64,000 nucleotides of DNA from JACPUX01 sp964517465 (lineage in GTDB: Bacteria > Pseudomonadota > Gammaproteobacteria > Burkholderiales > Casimicrobiaceae): positions 1-64,000 of the forward strand of contig CAZFEK010000004.1 of NCBI GenBank assembly GCA_964517465.1. Direction: 5' to 3'. The notes under the pieces were generated by a model. The model did no database searches and was not told the DNA's origin. It saw only the letters and a list, made by a program, of their open reading frames with translations. A program made the position numbers and the translations under genes. Position 1 is the stretch's first letter. Every line of letters starts with the position of its first letter. This document shows, piece after piece, positions 1 to 7,699 of this stretch.

Positions 1-285
1 TGCAGTGTGCGCGACAGCGTGAGCGATCGGAAGGTGGGGCGGGTGGACGCTTACGTTTGTCCCTCCATCTTTCTTGACAAGAACGTTCGGGCCTTTCTTG
101 AATTGGCTGACATAATATTTCGCGTCAAAAATTGGTCTCACCGAATGAGAGTCATTCGCTCTATATTCATTGCATACCCCTAGTTTATGGGGCGGGCTTT
201 GCGTTGCGGCCTGAGGCGACTTGGCCTCTGCCACGATATAAATCGCTGGCGCGGCAGCCTCCAACGTGGGTGCATCTAGAAGCAT
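1..285 (-). CDS. Partial unrecognised protein, runs off the left edge
   Basis: An uninterrupted minus-strand frame starts at ATG 285, eight bases after a GGAGG, and stays open through the left edge (95 codons visible). An in-frame ATG at 300 is possible, but it would place the GGAGG inside the gene. The visible protein starts MLLDAPTLEAAAPAIYIVAE and later has a KKGPNVLVKKDGG stretch. I recognise no domain. Codon use is richer in A and T (TTA, CTA, TAT, AAA) than the lpdA gene beside it, which suggests acquired DNA. Without the rest of the gene no function can be given, and it could be a fragment. Confidence 0.35.
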   Translation of the reverse strand, partial: MLLDAPTLEAAAPAIYIVAEAKSPQAATQSPPHKLGVCNEYRANDSHSVRPIFDAKYYVSQFKKGPNVLVKKDGGTNVSVHPPHLPIAHAVAHTA

Positions 286-380
286 TCGTAAGTCCTCCAT
301 GGAGACCGACCGCGCTTCGAAGCTCCGCTGGCTGCGCCCCGCCCCCGCATGCAGCAGGCTTGCCGCCCCTCCCGCAACCG

Positions 381-1778
381 TCAAACGTGCAGCGCGTGCC
401 CCAGCGCCCGCAGCGCCGCTTCCTGCACCGCTTCGCCCAGCGTGGGATGGGCGTGGATGGTGCCGGCGATATCTTCCAGGCGCGCGCCCATTTCGATCGA
501 CTGCGAAAACGCCGCCGCGAGTTCCGAAACGCCGCGCCCCACCGCTTGCCAGCCGACGATGAGGTGGTTGTCGCGCCGCGCCACCACGCGCACGAAGCCT
601 TCGGTGGATTCGAGGCTCATGGCGCGGCCATTGGCGACGAAGGGAAAGGCGGCGTGCTGGCAATCTAGCCCTAGTTTGGCGGCGTCCTGCGGCGAGTGAC
701 CCACGGTAACCACTTCGGGGTCGGTGAAGCAGATGGCGGGTATGGCCGCGGGCGCGAATTGGCGGCGCTTGCCGGAGATGATTTCGGCCACCATTTCGCC
801 TTGGGCCATGCCCCGATGCGCAAGCATGGGTTCGCCGGTGAGGTCGCCGATGGCCCACACATTGCGCATGGAGCTGCGGCATTGATCGTCCACTTTCACG
901 GCGCGTCCCGCCCGATCGAGTTGCAGGCTTTCCAGCCCGAAGCCTTCGGTGCGCGGCTGGCGGCCCACGGCGACCAGCACCTGATCGGCGGGCAACAAAA
1001 ATTCGTCGGCCATGGCGCTTCTGACGCGCACGCCTTTGCCGTTTTCGCTGAGGCCCTGCACGCTGCAATTCAAGTGCAAGACCACGCCCAGCTTCTTGAG
1101 CATGGCCAGCACGGGCTTGGCGAGTTCGTCGTCATAGGCGGGCAAGATGCGCTCGGTGGCTTCCACCACCGCCACTTCGGCGCCCAGTTTGCGGTAGGCC
1201 ATGCCGAGTTCGAGACCGATATAACCCGCGCCCACCACCACCAAACGCTTGGGGAGCGCCGCGGGCGACAAGGCTTCGGTGGAAGAAATCACCGCGCCGC
1301 CAAAGGGCATGAAGGGGAGTTCGGTCGCTTCCGATCCGGTGGCGAGCAAGAGGTGTTCGCATTGCAGGCGCAAAACCTCGCCCTCCAAGGGTTCGACCTC
1401 CACCGTTTTGCCATCGACGATACGCGCCCAGCCTTTGAGAACTTGCACGCCGTTCTTTTTCAGCAACGCGCCCACGCCTTGGGTGAGCTTGTTGACGATG
1501 CCGTCCTTCCAGCGCACCGTTTCAGTGAGATCGATGCTGGGGTTTTGCGCGCGTATGCCCAGCGCCGAATGATTGGCGAAGTGGCGCAGCTTGTCGAACT
1601 CCTCAGCGGCGTGGATCAGCGCCTTGGAGGGAATACAGCCGATGTTGAGGCAGGTGCCGCCGAGTTTGTTGCCTTCGACCAGCACGGTTTGCACGCCCAG
1701 TTGCCCGGCGCGTATGGCCGCCACGTAACCGGCGGGGCCGCCGCCGATGACCAGCAGGGTGGTGGATTGGGTTTTCAT
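381..1778 (-). CDS. lpdA: Dihydrolipoyl dehydrogenase (E3)
   Basis: E3 component of a 2-oxoacid dehydrogenase complex: a cytoplasmic FAD enzyme that reoxidises the dihydrolipoyl group of E2 and reduces NAD+. The 465-residue protein has the N-terminal FAD motif (GGGPAGY, about residues 12-18), the redox disulfide pair C43 and C48 in GGTCLNIGCIPSK, a second dinucleotide fold (VVGAGYIGLELG) and the C-terminal catalytic HAHPTLGEA dyad region. Length is normal for the family. I chose ATG 1778 because the open frame upstream carries no family sequence. It is the last gene of the branched-chain dehydrogenase cluster but is separated from E2 by 250 bp containing a MITE-like element, so cotranscription is uncertain. 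Confidence 0.95.
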   Translation of the reverse strand: MKTQSTTLLVIGGGPAGYVAAIRAGQLGVQTVLVEGNKLGGTCLNIGCIPSKALIHAAEEFDKLRHFANHSALGIRAQNPSIDLTETVRWKDGIVNKLTQGVGALLKKNGVQVLKGWARIVDGKTVEVEPLEGEVLRLQCEHLLLATGSEATELPFMPFGGAVISSTEALSPAALPKRLVVVGAGYIGLELGMAYRKLGAEVAVVEATERILPAYDDELAKPVLAMLKKLGVVLHLNCSVQGLSENGKGVRVRSAMADEFLLPADQVLVAVGRQPRTEGFGLESLQLDRAGRAVKVDDQCRSSMRNVWAIGDLTGEPMLAHRGMAQGEMVAEIISGKRRQFAPAAIPAICFTDPEVVTVGHSPQDAAKLGLDCQHAAFPFVANGRAMSLESTEGFVRVVARRDNHLIVGWQAVGRGVSELAAAFSQSIEMGARLEDIAGTIHAHPTLGEAVQEAALRALGHALHV

Positions 1779-1790
1779 GACGGGTTTTCT

Positions 1791-2029
1791 AGAGCTTGTG
1801 AAGGAATCGTAGCGAGCGATCCGAGTGCGAGGATCGCGCGATCCGAAGACGAAGCGAAGCCAGGCCGGGAGCGCGATCATACGGCGTGCCTTCGCTACGC
1901 CGTTTCCTTGGCGTGGCCGCTTCGGCACGCCAAGGAGCGCAGCGACGAGACATATCAAACGGATAGGCGAGGAGCGAGCACCGCCCAACGAAGCAATCGG
2001 ATCGCGCAGTAGATTTATTCACAAGCTCT
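1791..2029. repeat. MITE-like element between E2 and E3 genes
   Basis: The 239-bp spacer is bounded by perfect 12-bp inverted repeats: AGAGCTTGTGAA at 1791-1802 and its complement at 2018-2029. Matching continues for AATC after two mismatches. The interior contains a further long imperfect palindrome (GGCGTGCC against GGCACGCC, and CCTTGGCG against CGCCAAGG). No coding sequence is apparent. The right end touches the last base of the E2 stop codon. This architecture fits a miniature inverted-repeat element or a large REP-type repeat. No target-site duplication is clear to me. Confidence 0.5.
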
Positions 2030-3354
2030 TACTCCACGAAAAGCATGGCCGGCGCTTCAAGCATCGCGCGTACCGCTTGAATGAATTCCGCCGCATCCAT
2101 GCCATCGATCACCCGATGGTCGAATGAGGAAGACAGGTTCATCAATTGCCGCGCCACCACCTGACCTTGGCGGATCATCGGCCGCTCGACCATGCGGTTG
2201 ACGCCGATGATGGCGACCTCGGGGTGATTGATGATGGGCGTGGTGACGATGCCGCCCATGGGGCCGAGGCTGGTGATGGTGATGGTGGAGCCGGAAAGCT
2301 CCTCGCGCGCGGCTTTGCCGATACGCGCGGCGTCCGCGAGGCGCGCGATTTCGGAAGCGCAGGACCAGAGGTCGCGCGCTTCGGCATGCTGCACCACCGG
2401 CACCATCAGGCCCGAAGGCGTCTGCGTGGCAATGCCCAGATGCACCGCGCCATAACGGGTGATGACTCCGGCGTCATCATCGAAGCGCGCATTCATTTGC
2501 GGAAAATCACGCATCGCCAGCACCAGGGCCCGGGCGATGAAAGGCAGCAGAGTGAGCTTGCCTCGGGCCGCCGCATATTTGGCGTTGAGTTTCTGGCGCA
2601 GGGCTTCGAGTTCGGTGACGTCGATCTCTTCGACGTAACTGAAGTGCGGAATGCGGCGCTTGGCATCCTGCATTTTCTGCGCAATCTTGCGCCGCAGGCC
2701 GATCACCGGAATGGCTTCTTCCTCGTGGCGCTCCGCGAGCGCGGTGCTGGTTCGCCCGCTGCTCATGGGCTGGCCGCGCGAGGCGAGGTAAACCTCGAGG
2801 TCTTGCTGGCTGATGCGTCCGGCGGGGCCGCTGCCGTGCACATATTGCAGCTCTATGCCCAAATCCCAGGCACGGCGGCGCACGGCGGGCGAGGCCAGCG
2901 GCCTCTCCCCGGCGGCGCGGGTGGGCACCTGCGGCGCACGCGGCGGCGTGAGGCCCGCACCGCCGCCAGCGGCTTTGGCCACGGGTACCGGCGCGGCTTG
3001 CGCCGCGGCGCTGGTTTCGGCCGCCGCGGCTTCCACTTTGGCCAGTGGGGCCGGCGCCGCCGAGGTCGCGGCCCGCGCAGCAGGCGCGTCACCCGCTTTC
3101 ACGTTGCCCGCACCTTCCACTTCGAGGCGTATGAGTTCCGAACCCACCGCCATCATCTCACCCACTTTGCCACCCAGGGCCAGCACCTTGCCGGCAACCG
3201 GCGAGGGAATTTCCACGCTGGCTTTGTCGGTCATCACGTCGGCGAGGATTTGGTCTTCCCTCACCACGTCGCCTTCTTGCACGTGCCAGGCGACGAGTTC
3301 CACTTCGGCGATGCCTTCGCCGATGTCGGGCATTTTGATCGTATACAGTCCCAT
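2029..3354 (-). CDS. bkdB: Branched-chain 2-oxoacid dehydrogenase E2 (dihydrolipoyl acyltransferase)
   Basis: E2 core of the branched-chain 2-oxoacid dehydrogenase complex, which transfers acyl groups from lipoyl to CoA. The 441-residue protein has one lipoyl domain (lysine 44 in MTDKASVEIP), an Ala/Pro-rich linker, a peripheral-subunit-binding domain at roughly 135-170 (SPAVRRRAWDLGIEL...GPAGRI) and a catalytic domain ending with the DHRVIDG active-site motif. ATG 3354 starts exactly at the lipoyl domain and lies 2 nt after the E1 beta stop, so the genes are cotranscribed. The single lipoyl domain and the two-subunit E1 upstream favour a branched-chain over a pyruvate complex. Substrate choice remains an inference. 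Confidence 0.93.
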   Translation of the reverse strand: MGLYTIKMPDIGEGIAEVELVAWHVQEGDVVREDQILADVMTDKASVEIPSPVAGKVLALGGKVGEMMAVGSELIRLEVEGAGNVKAGDAPAARAATSAAPAPLAKVEAAAAETSAAAQAAPVPVAKAAGGGAGLTPPRAPQVPTRAAGERPLASPAVRRRAWDLGIELQYVHGSGPAGRISQQDLEVYLASRGQPMSSGRTSTALAERHEEEAIPVIGLRRKIAQKMQDAKRRIPHFSYVEEIDVTELEALRQKLNAKYAAARGKLTLLPFIARALVLAMRDFPQMNARFDDDAGVITRYGAVHLGIATQTPSGLMVPVVQHAEARDLWSCASEIARLADAARIGKAAREELSGSTITITSLGPMGGIVTTPIINHPEVAIIGVNRMVERPMIRQGQVVARQLMNLSSSFDHRVIDGMDAAEFIQAVRAMLEAPAMLFVE

Positions 3355-3356
3355 GA

Positions 3357-4433
3357 TCAGGCCTCCATGCTGCGCTTGAAGGCCGCGCCGACGCGGGCCG
3401 GGCCGGGGAAATAGAGCCATTCCTGGGCATGCGGGTAGGGGGTGTCCCAGCCCGCCACACGCTCGATCGGCGCTTCGAGGTGATAGAAGCAATTCTCCTG
3501 CACCAGCGATTCGAGTTCGGCGCCAAAGCCGCTGGTGCGCGTGGCTTCGTGCACCACCACACAGCGGCCGGTTTTCTTGACCGAAGTGACGATGGTTTCG
3601 AGGTCCAGCGGCCAGAGCGAGCGCAGGTCGATGATTTCGGCGTCGATGCCGGTTTCGCGCGCCGCACAATCGCTCACCCAGACCATGGTGCCGTAAGTGA
3701 TGACGGTCAGCTCCTTGCCGGGGCGGAAGACCGCGGCTTTCTCCAGCGGAACGTTGAAGTAACCCTCAGGCACGCTGCCCATGGGATGTTTACTCCAGGG
3801 CACCACCGGCTGATCGTGATGGCCATCGAAAGGGCCGTTGTAGAGGCGCTTGGGTTCGAGAAAAATCACCGGGTCGTCGCATTCGATGGACGAAATCAGC
3901 AAACCTTTGGCGTCGTAGGGGTTGGAAGGCATCACCGTGCGCAGGCCGCAGACATGCGTGAAAATCGCCTCGGGGCTCTGGCTGTGCGTTTGCCCGCCGT
4001 AGATGCCGCCGCCGCAAGGCATGCGTATGGTGAGGGGGGCGGTGAAGTCCCCCGCCGAGCGAAAGCGCAGGCGCGCGGCTTCGGACACGATCTGGTCGGT
4101 GGCGGGGTAGAAATAGTCGGCGAACTGGATTTCGATCACCGGCCGCAAGCCGTAGGCGCCCATACCCACCGCGGCGCCGACGATGCCGCCTTCGTTGATG
4201 GGCGCATCGAAGCAGCGGTGTTTGCCATATTTCGTTTGCAGGCCTTCGGTGACGCGAAAGACGCCGCCGAAATAACCGACGTCTTCGCCGAAGACCACCA
4301 CGTTTTCATCCCGCCCCATCATCACGTCGAGGCCCGAGCGCAGGGCCTGGATCATGGTCATGGAAACACATTTGCCGGCCGCGCTGGCGGGCGCTTCGCT
4401 TGCGAGATCCCGGGTTTCCGTGAGCGTATTCAT
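3357..4433 (-). CDS. bkdA2: 2-oxoisovalerate dehydrogenase E1 beta subunit
   Basis: Beta subunit of the thiamine-diphosphate-dependent E1 of the branched-chain 2-oxoacid dehydrogenase (358 residues). Visible family features are GEDVGYFGGVF, the RCFDAPINEGGIVG segment that contributes to the cofactor site, the PCGGGIYGGQTHSQSPEA loop and the C-terminal transketolase-like domain with VHEATRTSGFGAE. Its ATG overlaps the E1 alpha stop by one base (TGATG), indicating translational coupling, and its stop is 2 nt before E2. The first 20 or so residues are an extra Ala/Glu-rich leader. Confidence 0.95.
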   Translation of the reverse strand: MNTLTETRDLASEAPASAAGKCVSMTMIQALRSGLDVMMGRDENVVVFGEDVGYFGGVFRVTEGLQTKYGKHRCFDAPINEGGIVGAAVGMGAYGLRPVIEIQFADYFYPATDQIVSEAARLRFRSAGDFTAPLTIRMPCGGGIYGGQTHSQSPEAIFTHVCGLRTVMPSNPYDAKGLLISSIECDDPVIFLEPKRLYNGPFDGHHDQPVVPWSKHPMGSVPEGYFNVPLEKAAVFRPGKELTVITYGTMVWVSDCAARETGIDAEIIDLRSLWPLDLETIVTSVKKTGRCVVVHEATRTSGFGAELESLVQENCFYHLEAPIERVAGWDTPYPHAQEWLYFPGPARVGAAFKRSMEA

Positions 4434-5662
4434 CACACCCCCAATTGTTGGCGTTGCCGGCGCAGGTGTTCCGGCATGTCTTTGTAAACGTCCTCGAACA
4501 TCGAGGCGGCGCTGGGAATGTGCCCGTCGAGGAGCGAGCCGTAGCTCTCGGCCTCTTTCTGCGCGGCAGTCACTTCGGCTTCGAGTTCTTTTTGCGCTTG
4601 ATCGTGCTGCGCTTCGGACCACTCGTTGAGCCCGATGAGATGTTGTTTCAAGCGCTGAATCGGGTCGCCCAGGGGAAAGCGCTGCCAATCATCGGCGGGG
4701 CGGTATTTCGAGGGGTCGTCGGAAGTCGAGTGTGCGCCGGCGCGGTAGGTGACCCATTCGAGCAGCGTGGGCCCCAGGTTGTTGCGCGCCCTTTCCGCGG
4801 CCCAGCACGACGCGGCGTAGACCGCGAGGAAATCGTTGCCATCCACTCTGAGTGAAGCGATGCCGCAACCCACGCCGCGCGCCGCGAAGGTGGTCGCTTC
4901 TCCGCCGGCGATGGCCTGGAAGGTGGAGATGGCCCATTGGTTGTTGACCACGTTGAGGATGACCGGCGCGCGATAGACATGGGCGAAAGTCAGCGCGTTA
5001 TGAAAGTCGCTCTCGGCAGTGGAGCCGTCGCCGATCCAGCCCGAAGCGATTTTGGTGTCGCCTTTGATCGCCGAGGCCATGGCCCAGCCCACGGCCTGAA
5101 TGAACTGGGTGGCGAGGTTGCCCGAGATGCTGAAAAAGCCGGCACGCTTGTAGGAATACATCACCGGCAGTTGACGGCCTTTGATGGGATCTTTTTCGTT
5201 GCTCATCAACTGGCACATCATTTCGACCAGGCTGATGTCGTCCCGCGCGAGCAACAGGCCTTGCTGGCGATAGGTGGGGAAACACATGTCGCCTTGCTTG
5301 AGCGCATAGGAGTGGGCGATGGCGATGGCCTCTTCGCCCAGGCATTGCATGTAGAAGGAGAGTTTCTTCTGCCGCTGCGCCATGACCATACGCGCGTCGA
5401 AAATGCGCGTTTTCATCATTGCCCTGAGGCCCTTGCGCAGCAGCACGGGATCGAGCTCCGGATTCCAGGGGCCTTGCGCTTCGCCGTTTTCGTCGAGCAC
5501 GCGAATGAGCTCGTAGGCGAGGTCCTGGGTCTCGAAGTGCGGCGTGTCCACCGGCGGACGACGCGCCGCGCCGGCCGGTGAAACGTGCAAATAGGAAAAA
5601 TCGGTCTCGCAGCCCGGACGCCCGGTGGGCTCCGGCACATGCAAGCGCAATGGCTGGGTCAT
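4433..5662 (-). CDS. bkdA1: 2-oxoisovalerate dehydrogenase E1 alpha subunit
   Basis: Alpha subunit of the branched-chain E1, which decarboxylates the 2-oxo acids of Val, Leu and Ile. At 409 residues it resembles the long Pseudomonas-type BkdA1. The thiamine-diphosphate motif runs from GDGSTAESDFHNAL to NVVNNQWAIST, and the conserved FPTYRQQGLLLARD and RAGAHSTSDDPSKYR (phosphorylation-loop region) are present. ATG 5662 was chosen because it begins the family-like N terminus (MTQPLRLHVPEPTGRPG) and has a GGAGAGAAC ribosome site upstream. It is the first gene of the operon, about 145 nt behind a good sigma-70 promoter. Confidence 0.95.
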   Translation of the reverse strand: MTQPLRLHVPEPTGRPGCETDFSYLHVSPAGAARRPPVDTPHFETQDLAYELIRVLDENGEAQGPWNPELDPVLLRKGLRAMMKTRIFDARMVMAQRQKKLSFYMQCLGEEAIAIAHSYALKQGDMCFPTYRQQGLLLARDDISLVEMMCQLMSNEKDPIKGRQLPVMYSYKRAGFFSISGNLATQFIQAVGWAMASAIKGDTKIASGWIGDGSTAESDFHNALTFAHVYRAPVILNVVNNQWAISTFQAIAGGEATTFAARGVGCGIASLRVDGNDFLAVYAASCWAAERARNNLGPTLLEWVTYRAGAHSTSDDPSKYRPADDWQRFPLGDPIQRLKQHLIGLNEWSEAQHDQAQKELEAEVTAAQKEAESYGSLLDGHIPSAASMFEDVYKDMPEHLRRQRQQLGV

Positions 5663-5813
5663 GTTCTCTCCTTGGCGCTCGATCGTGTCTCGCGCGGTGG
5701 GTAATACGGTCGACCTGCGCTGGTGGCGCCGACGAACCGCGGTTTTTCGCTTGCCTTGCGGGGTGGCCGCCCGGCGCATCGCCCGGCCTGCCGGCGGGGT
5801 CGAATGGGCCGGG

Positions 5814-5842
5814 AGTATCGCCAAGGCGAACTGCGGTGTCAA
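5814..5842 (-). promoter_or_regulatory. Sigma-70 promoter for the bkd operon
   Basis: On the minus strand TTGACA (5842-5837), a 17-bp spacer and GATACT (5819-5814) form a near-consensus promoter. It reads into bkdA1 and leaves a leader of about 145 nt. I saw no clear operator in the leader. Confidence 0.55.
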
Positions 5843-5894
5843 CATCGGCGCGCGACATTCATTTTAGCCCCATCGCCCGCGGCAGCGCTGCCTT

Positions 5895-5923
5895 TTGTGC
5901 GCTTTTGGACTTGCTGATAAATT
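5895..5923 (+). promoter_or_regulatory. Candidate promoter for the lipoate ligase-like gene
   Basis: TTGTGC, a 17-bp spacer and TAAATT lie 25 bp upstream of the ATG at 5948. The -35 box is weak, so this is only a candidate. It would be divergent from the bkd promoter. Confidence 0.3.
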
Positions 5924-5947
5924 GGCGTCACTGGATAGGTCTCTCGT

Positions 5948-6673
5948 ATGGAACCATTGGTCGAATACACCGCCTCGGCCGAGCAGGCCTGGAATGTCGC
6001 GGCGCTGGCAAAGCCCGTCGAGCGCCCGAGCTTTCGAGTCTGGACCTATGAGGCTCCGAGCATCGTGCTGGGCTGCGGGCAGGGAGCTTTGCTCGCCCAG
6101 GCGCTGCACCGGCGCGATAATCGTTTGGCTTGCCTCAAGCGTGAATCGGGCGGCGGCGCCGTGCTCACGGGGCCCTGGTTGGTGAGTGCCTCGGTGGTGC
6201 TGCCGGTCGATCACCCTTGGGTGGGCAAGGTCGTCGAGAGCTATCGGCCCTTGGGCGAATTGCACCGCGGCTTGCTGCGCGGTTTAGGCGCAAGCGCGGA
6301 GGTTTTGGCACCCGAAGACTTGCCCCAAGCCAGGAGCAAGAACGCGATGGGCCTTGCCGATTGGGCTTGCTTCGGGGGGCTGTCGCCCTGGGAAGTGGTG
6401 AGCAAAGAGGGCCGCAAGATCGTGGGTTTGGCGCAGCGGCGCCGGCGTACTGGTGTTTTGTTGGTGGCCGGCACCCTGGTCAACCCGCCGGACTGGCGCC
6501 TGCTGTGCGATGCCCTGGGCCACCCGGAACACGAAGACCCCCTGCGGCGCTGCACCGCGTCGGTGGCCGAAACCCTGGGGCTCGGGGTCGATGCCTTGCG
6601 ATTCGGGGAAGTGCTCCACGAGACGCTTGCAGCAACCCTTTCGCGGCGCCCGGTCCTTTCGCACTGGCCCTAG
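5948..6673 (+). CDS. Lipoate-protein ligase A-like (BPL/LPL family)
   Basis: This 241-residue protein has the biotin/lipoate ligase fold signature: an N-terminal VLGCGQG segment, the RESGGGAVLTGPWLVSASVV motif (family RRxSGGGAV) and a lysine in GRKIVGLAQRRRRTGVLLVAGTL (family K[IV]xGxAQ...HG[ST]). Family members attach lipoate or octanoate to E2 and H proteins, or act as lipoyl transferases. It is divergent from the bkd operon, whose E2 needs lipoylation, so E2 is a plausible target by context. The histidine usually found after the AQ motif is replaced (RTGVLL), so exact activity (ligase, amidotransferase or transferase) is uncertain. Confidence 0.75.
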   Translation: MEPLVEYTASAEQAWNVAALAKPVERPSFRVWTYEAPSIVLGCGQGALLAQALHRRDNRLACLKRESGGGAVLTGPWLVSASVVLPVDHPWVGKVVESYRPLGELHRGLLRGLGASAEVLAPEDLPQARSKNAMGLADWACFGGLSPWEVVSKEGRKIVGLAQRRRRTGVLLVAGTLVNPPDWRLLCDALGHPEHEDPLRRCTASVAETLGLGVDALRFGEVLHETLAATLSRRPVLSHWP

Positions 6674-6721
6674 CGCCGGTGCCGGGATAGACTCTGCCGG
6701 AACCCAACAACGGACTTTCTT

Positions 6722-7675
6722 ATGCCGAGCCGACCCCTAGCCTACGCTGGCGCCTGCGCGTTTTGGATGGTCGTGGCGCTGCTGCTGTCCTCCTGCGCCG
6801 GATTGGCTCCATCGCCGCCGCCCAAACCGGTGCTGCGGGTACCGGTCTCGGCCGGCGACATTGCCGCACGAATGGCGGCAGAAGAATTCGCCAACCGCTT
6901 TCCAGGCATCGAACTTCAACTCGACGCCGGCCCGGGTGGCAACATCGAGGCCTGGGCGCAAAGGCTTTGCGCGTCCGCCGAAGGTTTAGGCCGAGTTGCC
7001 GCCAAGGAGGTGCTCGCCGGCCAGGCGCCCAAAACGGTGTATGTGCTCAACGAAACCACAGCACGCGAGACTGCCGAGGCGTCAGCCTTCCGCAGTGCGA
7101 TGAAAGCCGCCGGAGTCCGCGTGGCCCTCTCTACCGTGGTTCACGAAGGGGAGCGCGACTTTTCGCCGGTCTTGAACCGCGCGGCGGTGGACAAACCCGA
7201 GATCATCCTTTTCGCCGGCAAACCCGATGCGGCGGCGGTTCTTTTGCAGCAGCTCAAAGAGCGGCGTTTGGATATTCCACTGCTCCTTGCCGACACCCAC
7301 CGCCGCGGCAGCGCGATCGCCGGCGCCGCTACGCTCACCGCCGCGCCGCCCCTCGCGCTTGTGCCCGAGGCCGCGGGTTTCCTGGCCGCTTACCAGGCCA
7401 AAGCGGGCCGGGCACCGGACTGGCCCGCGGCTTGCACCTACGATGCGACCCGCGCTTGGCTCAGCGCTGCCGCGCTCGCCCGAACCGCTCGCGGCGGCGC
7501 TTTGCCAACAGCCGACGAGGTCGACGCAGAGCGCGCTCGCGTGGACTTCGCCGGCGCCTCCGGGCCGGTGGCTTTCACGGCGCAGGGGCAGCGCAAATCG
7601 CAGCCCTATGCTCTGCTCAAGCTCGGCCCCGGCGGGCCGGAGCGGATCAAGGCCATCCCGCCAGAAGGCTCTTGA
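6722..7675 (+). CDS. Lipoprotein with branched-chain amino acid-type substrate-binding domain
   Basis: A 317-residue protein beginning with a lipoprotein signal peptide whose lipobox is LSSC (Cys about residue 24). The rest resembles a type I periplasmic binding fold (LivJ / Peripla_BP_6): KTVYVLNETTARETAEASAF, PEIILFAGKPDAAAVLLQQL, a Tyr-Asp-Ala near the end (CTYDATRAWL) and a final FxGxxGPVAF-like block. It is shorter than typical LivJ (about 370), missing part of the first lobe. No permease or ATPase is adjacent. It follows the lipoate ligase-like gene by 48 bp, so they may be cotranscribed. It may deliver ligands or act as a sensor. The ligand is unknown. Confidence 0.7.
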   Translation: MPSRPLAYAGACAFWMVVALLLSSCAGLAPSPPPKPVLRVPVSAGDIAARMAAEEFANRFPGIELQLDAGPGGNIEAWAQRLCASAEGLGRVAAKEVLAGQAPKTVYVLNETTARETAEASAFRSAMKAAGVRVALSTVVHEGERDFSPVLNRAAVDKPEIILFAGKPDAAAVLLQQLKERRLDIPLLLADTHRRGSAIAGAATLTAAPPLALVPEAAGFLAAYQAKAGRAPDWPAACTYDATRAWLSAAALARTARGGALPTADEVDAERARVDFAGASGPVAFTAQGQRKSQPYALLKLGPGGPERIKAIPPEGS

Positions 7676-7699
7676 TGCGCCGCCAAGGCGGCAAAACGC

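Noticed and set aside
696..2012. Long plus-strand open frame opposite lpdA
   Set aside because: A GC-rich shadow of lpdA. His/Gly/Gln-rich composition, no ribosome site and no domain. The same holds for the long antisense frames opposite E2 (2146-3414), the molybdoenzyme (18912-21122), amtB (13638-15413), the rhodanese (26822-28132) and prs (41846-43408).
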